NCBI GenBank assembly: GCA_039819115.1
Contig: JBCBST010000021.1
Coordinates: forward strand, 1 to 32,870
Direction: 5' to 3'
From: JBCBST01 sp039819115
Lineage (GTDB): Bacteria; Bacteroidota; Rhodothermia; Balneolales; Balneolaceae
Length of the DNA: 32,870 nt
The translations under genes were made by a program, and so were the position numbers. Of this stretch, positions 10,701 to 17,247 are shown in pieces. Below the pieces are notes generated by a model. It saw only the letters and a list, made by a program, of their open reading frames with translations. It had not been told where the DNA came from and did not search any database. Each line of letters begins with the position of its first letter. The stretch's first letter is position 1.

Positions 10701-11639
10701 TTTTAATCGCTGTTCTTCTGTTTTTGTGAGTTCTTCATCCAGCCATACAAAATCTGTAAACGAGGTTATATCTCGGGCGGGATTTGAGGAGCTTGATGAT
10801 TGCCATCGCAATCCAGGTTCGCTGCCTATGGTCAGGTACACATACCGGGTATTGGTGTAGGGATGGATTTCGTGAATGAATTCCTGATTATTCCTTAATA
10901 CCTGGTGGGGTGATGAACCAAAGAACAGGATTTCATCGTTGGAATCGAATTGACCATCATCCTGGCCAGTCACAGAAACGGGGATCTGAACAAAATCGGG
11001 TCTTGCTTCGCTGTTTAGTTCATTAAGCTCATATCCATCCGTACCCCATAGCTGAATATTCCGGGGGTCGATTGAATTTACATCTACTCCGAGTTCATCC
11101 AGGTAGGTAGCCGTGAGACGGTATACCGATGTGTTATTAACCGGGATTTTGTACCACGTGCCGCTGGCAAGCGGTGTTTGCAACGCCGAAGGTTTCTGAG
11201 CAAGCAGCGATTTACTGACTGGTCTGGATTTAAATACCCGTATTCTCAGCTTTCTTGTGACCAGGTATACATCTTCATTTTCGCGTATAAAATGAATCGA
11301 GAGTGGGGTGCTCGGAGCCGCCTGGTATAATGATTCTGTTCCCAGTTGAATTAACGGAAGCCGCGCGTTTTCCGGCAGCCACTCCCTGATAACCGGCTCA
11401 ACCCGATCTTTAGGAAGGGTCAGGCTTGATACGGCTTGCTCCAATATTTCATATCTGACCTCGCTCGCCTGTGCTTCAACATGAATATCGTACGGAGGTA
11501 ATACATGCAGACTGTCGTTCTCAAACACATATTCCGTATACCGGTCGTTATCGGTAACGATCGATATCTTCTGGGCATGCAGGCTGTAAGAGCAACACAC
11601 GCTAATAAATGCAAAAACTGCAATTAGTCTGAGCTTCAT
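7770..11639 (-). CDS. porU: Type IX secretion system sortase PorU (C25 gingipain-like peptidase)
   Basis: PorU is the cell-surface cysteine peptidase that cuts the C-terminal sorting domain from T9SS cargo and links the cargo to anionic lipopolysaccharide. The 1289-residue protein has a signal peptide (about 1-23, ending LHAQ), an N-terminal beta-rich region, and a C25 domain at about 530-930. The catalytic pair is visible: H784 in NYSGHGNE and C818 in TATCQFGRYD. Residues about 1195-1289 form a sorting-domain-like module (YNYPNPMTNAT through to EKLVIIR), as PorU retains in known systems. The length is typical. It is the first gene of the porU-porV operon. The thiolase gene upstream ends at a hairpin 189 bases before the start, so porU probably has its own promoter in 11640-11827, though I cannot place it. 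Confidence 0.93.
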   Translation of the reverse strand: MKLRLIAVFAFISVCCSYSLHAQKISIVTDNDRYTEYVFENDSLHVLPPYDIHVEAQASEVRYEILEQAVSSLTLPKDRVEPVIREWLPENARLPLIQLGTESLYQAAPSTPLSIHFIRENEDVYLVTRKLRIRVFKSRPVSKSLLAQKPSALQTPLASGTWYKIPVNNTSVYRLTATYLDELGVDVNSIDPRNIQLWGTDGYELNELNSEARPDFVQIPVSVTGQDDGQFDSNDEILFFGSSPHQVLRNNQEFIHEIHPYTNTRYVYLTIGSEPGLRWQSSSSSNPARDITSFTDFVWLDEELTKTEEQRLKSGRYWLGQIIPASANNQIRSVFTDTLPGIIPGSTISFESRLVARSEERSFADGLYNGTQFSTLSFSRLSRGYNSEEGASGIARTMTGSFTAQNSDIVNIDLRYRHSESSSRLFVDWIRLEIQRELIAENGKLFFFTPEGGDPLQNSRYVLQGFDSEPVVLDVTDPLVPVRLSGSLSQGTVSVIHTSAQRRQLIVQQAPDVPEMGTLVLTQNLRGVRTYPDYVVVTAPIFLEYAEDLASFRTTQDNLTPLVVTQEQIFNEFSGGSPDPTAIRDFVKYLRDVALADGQRLPAYLLLFGDATFDYKNIVPGAYTNYVFTHQSVESLSRTGSYGTDDFFGYLDTNEGILTNTSRIGSMDIGIGRISSQTRSEAATLVQKIKDYELNQDGGDWQNLFTFSADDDLPGNSDRDLHMLNADGTANIIGVNEPGIRLNKIYLFDYPSEVTGSGRQVPGATQDLLNSINEGTLVTNYSGHGNEQTLADENLFLAESIPLLTNRDRLTIFVTATCQFGRYDDIDAQSGAEELVFSPTGGGIAALTTTRVVYTSASPTALNFGLNIAITREMTIREDDAPKRLGDIFRETKRAQVGKSINSQKFILIGDPAIKFRLPTYRAQITSLNENTDFDDDTTFVFRALDSINLTGEVRNFDDELLPDFNGEVVVTVFDGKRTVQLPPRPWVIADNCFTANCNYEDESDILFRGRALAQNGLFNASFIVPRDITFASDNGRVVFFAENGQQRAGGSFANIRFNGINTELENDGAGPNMDIYLNDNRFVNGTLVGSSPMLIVELNDQTGINTTGTGVGHEITATIDTNPEQTFVLNTFYEANLNDFTGGRIEYPLENIPEGNYTLRVRAWDVHNNPSEQQIAFEVANSDELVVDNVYNYPNPMTNATAFTFEHNQQGNEVEVSIRIFTLSGRPVQHIKESLITTSSYASIPWNGRDRDHDRLGNGTYVYVLRVTANTPKGRTTTEKIEKLVIIR

Positions 11640-11827
11640 GTCTTATCGGTACAACAGATTACAACGTAAGAAACGTGTTCAGTTTAGTAGCGGTGTATTA
11701 TAAAGGAAGAACGTTTAGATTTATTATTTGATCCGGAGATCTTTTATAGATAGTAGCTGTATATCTCGTTCTTTGAAGGGATTAGTTGAATCAATGGTTA
11801 ATTATAGGAGCAATCACAGGTAATGTC

Positions 11828-11857
11828 AACCAGAAAGAACAAGAGTTCTTTCTGGTT
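11828..11857 (-). terminator. Stem-loop after the thiolase gene, probable terminator without U tract
   Basis: A perfect 13-bp stem (AACCAGAAAGAAC with GTTCTTTCTGGTT) and 4-nt loop begins 9 bases after the thiolase stop. No T run follows on the minus strand (GACATTACC), so it may be a weak terminator or a 3'-end stabiliser. The other 189 bases up to porU show no gene. Confidence 0.5.
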
Positions 11858-11866
11858 ATAGATGGA

Positions 11867-13045
11867 TCAGGAGGTTTGTAACACCAGGGCAGATGCCCCA
11901 CCGCCTCCATTACAAATGCCGGCGCATCCAAGACTTTTTTCTTGCTGTTTTAAGGCATGAATAAGAGTAACTACAATCCGGGCTCCCGAGCAGCCAATAG
12001 GATGACCAATACTCACAGCACCACCATTTACATTTACTTTTTCGGCATCCAGTTCCAGGATTTGGTTGTTTGCCAGGGCAACAACAGAAAATGCTTCGTT
12101 GATTTCAAAGAGATCTATATCGTCTTTGGTAACACCTGCTCTGCTTAAGGCTATGGGAATAGCATCAGCAGGGGCCGTAGTAAACCATTCGGGTGCTTTA
12201 GCTGCACTGGCATGACTCAATAACCGGGCCATTGGGGTTAGCCCAAGTTCTTCTGCTTTGGTTGCACTCATTAGTAGTACTGCTGCTGCACCATCGTTAA
12301 TACTGGACGCATTGGCTGCTGTGACGGTACCTTCTTTCTTAAACACCGGACGAAGGGAAGGGATCTTTTCGAAACGAACCTTATCCAGTTCCTCATCCGA
12401 AGTAATCTCTGCTACATTTCCTTTCCTATCCGTTTGCTTAACCTTAATGAGTTCAGCGTTAAATGTACCGCCATCACGAGCAGCAATGGCCCTTTTATAG
12501 GATGAGATGGCATATTCGTCCTGGTCTTCGCGACCGATGTTACACTCGTCGGCACAAATTTCAGCGGCGTTACCCATCAGAAAGTTATTATATACGTCCC
12601 AAAGGCCATCTTTAACGATCCCGTCATGGGATTCCACATGGCCGTATTTCGAACCGAAGCGTTGGTTGGGTAGGTAGTACGGTACATTACTCATGCTTTC
12701 CATACCTCCGGCTACAATCACATCGGCCTCGCCTAGTCGAATCTGATCGGCAGCAATCATAATGGCTTTCATGCCAGAGGCACATACCTTATTTACGGTA
12801 GTACAAGGTGTCTTTTCCGACAAACCTGCTTTTAATGCAGCCTGGCGTGCGGGAGCTTGTCCAACTCCGGCCGTGAGTACATTACCCATAACAACCTCAT
12901 CTACAAGATCGGGGGTTATGCCGGCATCTTTAATAACTTCAAGAATAGCCATTGCTCCCAATTCCGGAGCAGTAAAAGAAGATAAGGAGCCGCCAAAAGC
13001 TCCAATTGGTGTGCGTTTTGCAGAAACAATAACAACGTCAGTCAT
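11867..13045 (-). CDS. Acetyl-CoA C-acetyltransferase (thiolase)
   Basis: The enzyme catalyses reversible condensation or cleavage of acetoacetyl-CoA/3-ketoacyl-CoA and is cytoplasmic. The 392-residue length matches biosynthetic-type thiolases. The catalytic residues are all present: C88 in NKVCASGMK, H348 in GHPIGCSGAR and C378 in GICNGGGGAS. The sequence looks more like the acetoacetyl-CoA thiolase (PhaA/AtoB) type than the long-chain FadA type, but substrate range cannot be read from sequence. It stands alone as a transcription unit: 69 bases separate it from the PLP enzyme upstream, and this gap holds a possible -7 element and an operator-like motif shared with both acyl-CoA dehydrogenase genes of this window. 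It ends with TGA and a stem-loop. Confidence 0.93.
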   Translation of the reverse strand: MTDVVIVSAKRTPIGAFGGSLSSFTAPELGAMAILEVIKDAGITPDLVDEVVMGNVLTAGVGQAPARQAALKAGLSEKTPCTTVNKVCASGMKAIMIAADQIRLGEADVIVAGGMESMSNVPYYLPNQRFGSKYGHVESHDGIVKDGLWDVYNNFLMGNAAEICADECNIGREDQDEYAISSYKRAIAARDGGTFNAELIKVKQTDRKGNVAEITSDEELDKVRFEKIPSLRPVFKKEGTVTAANASSINDGAAAVLLMSATKAEELGLTPMARLLSHASAAKAPEWFTTAPADAIPIALSRAGVTKDDIDLFEINEAFSVVALANNQILELDAEKVNVNGGAVSIGHPIGCSGARIVVTLIHALKQQEKSLGCAGICNGGGGASALVLQTS

Positions 13046-13060
13046 AAGATAAATTAATAA

Positions 13061-13075
13061 ATGTAAGCGCTTTTT
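13061..13075 (-). promoter_or_regulatory. CG-centred operator-like motif upstream of thiolase
   Basis: The plus-strand sequence ATGTAAGCGCTTTTT contains the palindrome AAGCGCTT and matches the LacI/CcpA-type consensus WTGNAANCGNWNNCW with one mismatch. It sits 16-30 bases before the thiolase ATG, just after a possible -7 element, a position suited to repression. Related motifs precede both acyl-CoA dehydrogenases (29773-29789 and 31061-31075). The regulator is not in this window. Confidence 0.45.
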
Positions 13076-13083
13076 TGAGTGCC

Positions 13084-13091
13084 TAAAGATA
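13084..13091 (-). promoter_or_regulatory. Possible -7 element (TATCTTTA) of the thiolase gene
   Basis: TATCTTTA resembles the Bacteroidota -7 box TAnnTTTG and lies 39 bases before the ATG. It also falls in a short inverted repeat (CTAAAG/CTTTAG). No convincing -33 TTTG is seen, so this is tentative. Confidence 0.3.
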
Positions 13092-13114
13092 CTTTAGTCA
13101 CAGTTCAGGTATTG

Positions 13115-14251
13115 TTAAAAAGCTTGATCCAGATCAGAAATCAGATCTCCGGCATCTTCAATACCCACAGAAATTCGAATGAGGGAATCTCGTAAACCTG
13201 CTTTTTCCCTCAATGCTTTGGGTATAGACCCATGCGTCATGGAAGCCGGGTTACTGATAAGGGATTCCACCCCTCCCAGGCTTTCGGCGAGGGTGAAGAT
13301 GCGCACCTTTTGCATGAATGAAATGGCAGCTTCAATGGAGTTATCTATTAGCGTGAACGATAACATGGCACCGAAATCATCCATTTGTCTGGAAGCCAGA
13401 TCATGCTGAGGGTGATGTTCAAGGCCCGGATAAATAACCTGTTCAGTTTTTGGATGCTGATCCAGAAAAGCGGCAATTTTCTTTGCATTCTCGGTAGATC
13501 GCTGAACCCGGATGCCTAATGTTTTAATCCCTCTAAGGGTGAGATAACAGTCCATAGGCCCTGGAACCGCTCCGGTGGTCTTGACCTGAAACCGTAAGTT
13601 TTCCAGCAGTTTTTTGTGTGAGGTGGCAACGGCTCCATGAATGACATCCGAATGCCCGCCTAAGTATTTTGTTGCAGAGTGCAAGGATGCATCTACTCCC
13701 AGTTCAATAGGTCGCTGCAAATAGGGAGAGGCAAAGGTATTGTCAACAACAGTAAGGATATCATTTGCTTTGGCAATGTCTACCAGAGAAGGAATATCCG
13801 CGATTTTTAACAGCGGATTGGTAGGCGTTTCAATCCACATGAGCCTGGTTTCCGGCTTTACCGCTGCTTTGACAGCATCCAGATCGGTCATGTCTAAAAA
13901 CGTAAAGGTAATCCCGAAGGGTTGAAATACCGTGGTAAATAACCGGTATGTGCCACCATATAAATCGTCGGTAGCGATAACATGATCTCCCGGTCTGAAC
14001 ATTTTCAGAATAGCATCAATAGCGGCTACTCCACTTGAAAAGCAGACGGCCTCATCGGCATTTTCGATACCTGCAATCAAGCGTTCAAGAGCTGTCCGGG
14101 TAGGGTTACCTACTCGCGCATAATCATACCCCTGATGATCATTTGGTGCAGCCTGCGCATACGTCGAGGTTTGAAAAATAGGTGGCATGACCGCACCGGA
14201 TGTAGGCTCCGGATGTTGACCGGCATGAATAGCCTTCGTGTTGAATTTCAT
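13115..14251 (-). CDS. Cystathionine gamma-synthase / gamma-lyase family PLP enzyme
   Basis: This 378-residue enzyme of the Cys/Met-metabolism PLP family acts in the cytoplasm on cysteine, homocysteine or activated homoserine. The PLP lysine is K195 in HSATKYLGGHSD; other family marks are the Y-x-R segment DYARVGNPT (43-51), the SSGVAAI phosphate-binding turn (72-78), DDLYGGT (95-101) and the C-terminal SLGGVESL with R-x-S-V-G-I-E-D. Length is typical. Sequence alone does not separate MetB from a gamma-lyase or MetC-like beta-lyase, so no symbol is given. It starts 3 bases after the TPR lipoprotein gene and is probably co-transcribed with it. Confidence 0.9.
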   Translation of the reverse strand: MKFNTKAIHAGQHPEPTSGAVMPPIFQTSTYAQAAPNDHQGYDYARVGNPTRTALERLIAGIENADEAVCFSSGVAAIDAILKMFRPGDHVIATDDLYGGTYRLFTTVFQPFGITFTFLDMTDLDAVKAAVKPETRLMWIETPTNPLLKIADIPSLVDIAKANDILTVVDNTFASPYLQRPIELGVDASLHSATKYLGGHSDVIHGAVATSHKKLLENLRFQVKTTGAVPGPMDCYLTLRGIKTLGIRVQRSTENAKKIAAFLDQHPKTEQVIYPGLEHHPQHDLASRQMDDFGAMLSFTLIDNSIEAAISFMQKVRIFTLAESLGGVESLISNPASMTHGSIPKALREKAGLRDSLIRISVGIEDAGDLISDLDQAF

Positions 14252-14254
14252 AAA

Positions 14255-15424
14255 TTAATTCGATCGATTACTTTGTAATAATTTCAGTGCGTCAACTTTT
14301 TCTTTTAGTAAATCGTTTTCAGGTTGCTCACGCTGAAGCTTTTCGTAATAGAGAATAGCAAAGTTTAAAAGCTGCATAGCTCGTTCTTCAAAGCCAGGTT
14401 TGTCTGACTCAAAGGCGACCTCGGATACACTCAGATATTTTCCTGCGGTATTGTTATAAAATACGGCCAGGCTTTCAATATAACGGGCATTGGCGGTATC
14501 CCTTGCAAATGCTCTTGTCAGATGTTGTTCCGCTTGTTCTCCAAGAGCCTCTGCTTCAAATCGAATCTGGGTCACAAGATCCTGGTTATCTTGTCTGTAT
14601 GCAGCTATTAAATCGTCCAACGTTTCCATGGTAAGTCCATACAATTGGGTTCCATACACATTCAGTATCTGATCATCTTCGGGATAGTTGGCGAGAAGCT
14701 TGCTCAACCATTCGGAAGCTTCTTCTGTACGTTCGGTGTTGATGAAGGCATTGATCAGGCCAAAAGCCAGGTTTTTATTTTTGGCTACATCAATATTTGC
14801 CAGTTCATAATAGTACAACGCCCGTACTGGGGACTGAAGATCGATATACAGATATCCCAGGTTTTGATATAAACCGGCAGGAATCTCATCACACGTGGTA
14901 ATTGCGGTTTCCAGGACATCAATAGCCTTGTTCGTCTCTTTATTTTCAAAGTGTGCTACCGATTGAGATTGGTAAGGCTCAATTCGGGTCGGGAGTAACT
15001 GTTTTGCATGTTCGAAATGACGGATAGAGGATGTTAACTGCTTTTCCTCATATGCTTTGGTCCCCTCCTGATACTCGTGTTGCCATAATTCATCAACCAC
15101 TGTTTCTACCTTTTGCTTCATATCGTCGGACGGATCTTGCTCAGTAGATTGTGAAAAGGCATCCAAAGCTCCGTCATACAATACGGAACTGGAATCGTTA
15201 TTTATACTTTTCGCCCATTCCCCTAATAGCTGGCCTTTTCTGAAGTGAAGGGATGGGGCATCGGGGGTTTTCTCAATTTCAGCATTTAGCTGTTCAAGTG
15301 CCTGATCGTAAGAATTAGCAGCAACTAACTCATCAACCGTTGGTTTAGATGAGCTACAGGCATAAAAAAACCCGATTGCAAGCAAAAGACTTGCAATTCG
15401 GGTTATTTGATTAAAACTATTCAT
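14255..15424 (-). CDS. TPR-repeat lipoprotein, paralogue of the upstream gene
   Basis: This 389-residue protein has a lipoprotein signal peptide with lipobox FYAC (C23), so it is probably lipid-anchored in the envelope. Helical tetratricopeptide-like repeats fill the rest, for example SYDQALEQLNAEIEKTPD at about 39-56 and a pair around 155-215. The last third (GTQLYGLTMETLDDLI onward) follows the same plan as the next gene upstream, indicating a tandem duplication. TPR proteins are usually scaffolds for protein complexes; no specific partner can be named. It begins 14 bases after its paralogue and ends 3 bases before the PLP enzyme. A terminator-like hairpin lies within its codons 7-21. The start is fixed by the signal peptide, since the hairpin codons encode the hydrophobic core. 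Confidence 0.8.
   Translation of the reverse strand: MNSFNQITRIASLLLAIGFFYACSSSKPTVDELVAANSYDQALEQLNAEIEKTPDAPSLHFRKGQLLGEWAKSINNDSSSVLYDGALDAFSQSTEQDPSDDMKQKVETVVDELWQHEYQEGTKAYEEKQLTSSIRHFEHAKQLLPTRIEPYQSQSVAHFENKETNKAIDVLETAITTCDEIPAGLYQNLGYLYIDLQSPVRALYYYELANIDVAKNKNLAFGLINAFINTERTEEASEWLSKLLANYPEDDQILNVYGTQLYGLTMETLDDLIAAYRQDNQDLVTQIRFEAEALGEQAEQHLTRAFARDTANARYIESLAVFYNNTAGKYLSVSEVAFESDKPGFEERAMQLLNFAILYYEKLQREQPENDLLKEKVDALKLLQSNRSN
15364..15404 (-). terminator. Intrinsic-terminator-like hairpin within coding sequence (possible attenuator)
   Basis: On the minus strand AACCCGAATTGCAAG pairs with CTTGCAATCGGGTT (14 pairs, one bulged base, 7-nt loop) and is followed by seven Ts. It meets the form of a strong intrinsic terminator, yet it lies in codons 7-21 of the second TPR lipoprotein gene, encoding its signal peptide. 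It could end transcripts of the first TPR gene, or act as an attenuator that translating ribosomes prevent from folding. Confidence 0.6.
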
Positions 15425-15438
15425 TGCAGTGAAGTGGG

Positions 15439-16758
15439 TTACATTCCCGCTTTTTCCATAGCAGCTTGTGCTTTTTCATTTTCGCCAAGTGTAGTATACA
15501 CACGGAACAACGTCGACCAATAGTCGGTGTTTTCAGGATCCAGCTCAGCAGCTTTTTCATAATTCGTCATTGCTTTACGAAGTTCTGCTTTTGCTTCTCC
15601 GTCCAATTTGGCGGCTTCGTCATTATCCGTAGTTGCATTTCTTTTTTCGAATAGTGCAGCTGCGTTGTTCTGGTAAATGATACCTAATGTATTATAGGTA
15701 ACCGCATCATCCGGGCGCTTATTAATTACGATGGTAAGTTCGTCGATAGCGATACCCGTTAAGCGATCAATTTCAGCTTGGGTGGCGTTATTCTTTTCCT
15801 CCAAATCTGCGATTTCCTGCTCGGTTGCTGCTTTCTGGTCTCCACTCTGGCTTCTAACATCCTGGCGAAGCTGGAAGAGCTTATCGTAATTTTCGGATAC
15901 TTCATCCGTCATGCTTACGGCTGACTGGTATACCTGAGTTCCGAGAACAAGATGGTACTGAACGTTTTCAGGTTCTTTTTCTATAAGTTCGCGAACGGTA
16001 TCCATCGCCTTTTCAACTTCTCCAACCTGCATGTAGGAGTCGGCAATTTTTTGTACCAGGTCAACACTGTCGGGAAATTGCTCTAATCCGGCTAAAAGAA
16101 CTTCGATTGCCTCATCATATTTTTCTAACTGCATGTTGTATGCAGCCAGGCGGCTATAATCAGCAGCTTCAGGCTGTTCTTTCATGCCGAGAGCTTTATC
16201 CAGTGTAGTAGCAGCGGCTTCCAGATTCTGGTCCATATAATACACCTGTGCCAAAATCTCGAACGAAAGGGTACTGTCCGGATTGATGATAGTAGCGTTC
16301 TCAAGGTGACTGATGGCTACTTTTTCAGGATCTTCAACGCTGGCACCTATACTGTCTACCGATACATATTCGATGCCTTTGTTATGCTCAAGTGCCCATG
16401 CTGAGAGCACAGCTTTCTCGATATCGCCCGCCTCACTTGGCTTACTTGCGGAAGTATCAAAGATAGCTTCTGCCGTATCGAACGACTCACGCATATCCAT
16501 GTATTCCATCTTTCGCGATTCGGGATCTGGTTTAGCTGCTGCAATCTCGATCAGGGCAACACCACGATAGTAGTGAGCCACACCGTTGGCTGGGTTAGCC
16601 GTAATGGCCTGATCGGCTGCTTCAAGAGCTAGTTGATAATTTTTTTGAGAGAGATTTTTTTTGGCTTCTGCAACCAATGGATCAGTTGTCGGTCCGCAAC
16701 TTACCACCACCATCACCAGTGCAAGTACAGAGCAAAGACTTAAAACAAGCTTTTTCAT
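15439..16758 (-). CDS. TPR-repeat lipoprotein
   Basis: The 439-residue protein starts with a lipoprotein signal peptide ending VVVSC (C21). TPR units are visible at about 31-72 (NYQLALEAADQAITANPANG), 165-270 (three units, each with a closing proline such as QFPDS and KEPENV) and 385-435 (AMTNYEKAAELDPEN). Between them lies a charged, probably coiled-coil stretch at about 288-335 (EQEIADLEEKNNATQAEIDR). It is likely an envelope-anchored scaffold; no substrate or partner is recognised. It is the first gene of a three-gene unit with its paralogue and the PLP enzyme, and diverges from ridA across a 106-base gap. Confidence 0.82.
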   Translation of the reverse strand: MKKLVLSLCSVLALVMVVVSCGPTTDPLVAEAKKNLSQKNYQLALEAADQAITANPANGVAHYYRGVALIEIAAAKPDPESRKMEYMDMRESFDTAEAIFDTSASKPSEAGDIEKAVLSAWALEHNKGIEYVSVDSIGASVEDPEKVAISHLENATIINPDSTLSFEILAQVYYMDQNLEAAATTLDKALGMKEQPEAADYSRLAAYNMQLEKYDEAIEVLLAGLEQFPDSVDLVQKIADSYMQVGEVEKAMDTVRELIEKEPENVQYHLVLGTQVYQSAVSMTDEVSENYDKLFQLRQDVRSQSGDQKAATEQEIADLEEKNNATQAEIDRLTGIAIDELTIVINKRPDDAVTYNTLGIIYQNNAAALFEKRNATTDNDEAAKLDGEAKAELRKAMTNYEKAAELDPENTDYWSTLFRVYTTLGENEKAQAAMEKAGM

Positions 16759-16824
16759 TTTTAGGAGATTGAAATTGGTTGATTTCGGATTGATTTATAA
16801 GTTTCAAAAGTAACCATATAAACC

Positions 16825-16850
16825 GCCTTGTGCAATGTGTTGAACAAGGC
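16825..16850 (+). other. Inverted repeat just upstream of ridA
   Basis: GCCTTGT and ACAAGGC form a perfect 7-bp inverted repeat with a 12-nt loop, ending 14 bases before the ridA ATG in the shared divergent promoter region. It could be an operator or a leader hairpin covering the start. There is no T run for termination. Confidence 0.35.
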
Positions 16851-16864
16851 ACAGCCAATATCAT

Positions 16865-17242
16865 ATGAAGGAAATAATCTCCACAAATCAGGCTCCGGGT
16901 GCAATCGGGCCTTACAGTCAGGCCGTCGTTCACAAGGATATGATTTTTTGTTCGGGCCAGATACCACTAAACCCCGAAACCATGGAAATCGTAGGGGAGA
17001 CCGCTGCTGAGCAGGCCCAACAGGTCATGAAAAACCTTGGCGCCGTTCTGGAGGCTGCAGGTTCCGGCTTTTCCAACGTAATCAAGACGTCTATTTTCCT
17101 GGATTCGATGGATGATTTTGCCAGTGTGAACGAAGTATACGGACAGTATTTTGAATCAGAACCTCCTGCGCGGGAAACGGTAGCGGTTCAAACGTTGCCT
17201 AAACACGTGTTAGTTGAGATTAGCTGTATTGCTTATCGTTAG
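16865..17242 (+). CDS. ridA: RidA family 2-iminobutanoate/2-iminopropanoate deaminase
   Basis: RidA hydrolyses reactive enamine/imine products released by PLP enzymes such as threonine dehydratase, giving 2-keto acids and ammonia; it is a cytoplasmic trimer. The 125-residue length fits. Conserved marks are APGAIGPYSQA (10-20), CSGQIPL (29-35), R103 in PPARETVAV, which binds the substrate carboxylate, and E118 in LVEISCIA. It is one of only three plus-strand genes here, divergent from the TPR genes and convergent with the M23 gene (5-base gap). A PLP enzyme of sulfur amino-acid metabolism is nearby, but no direct link is shown. Confidence 0.95.
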   Translation: MKEIISTNQAPGAIGPYSQAVVHKDMIFCSGQIPLNPETMEIVGETAAEQAQQVMKNLGAVLEAAGSGFSNVIKTSIFLDSMDDFASVNEVYGQYFESEPPARETVAVQTLPKHVLVEISCIAYR

Positions 17243-17247
17243 GCTGT

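Noticed and set aside
16682..16967. Minus-strand frames upstream of the first TPR gene
   Set aside because: They overlap ridA antisense and the divergent promoter, with no family features.
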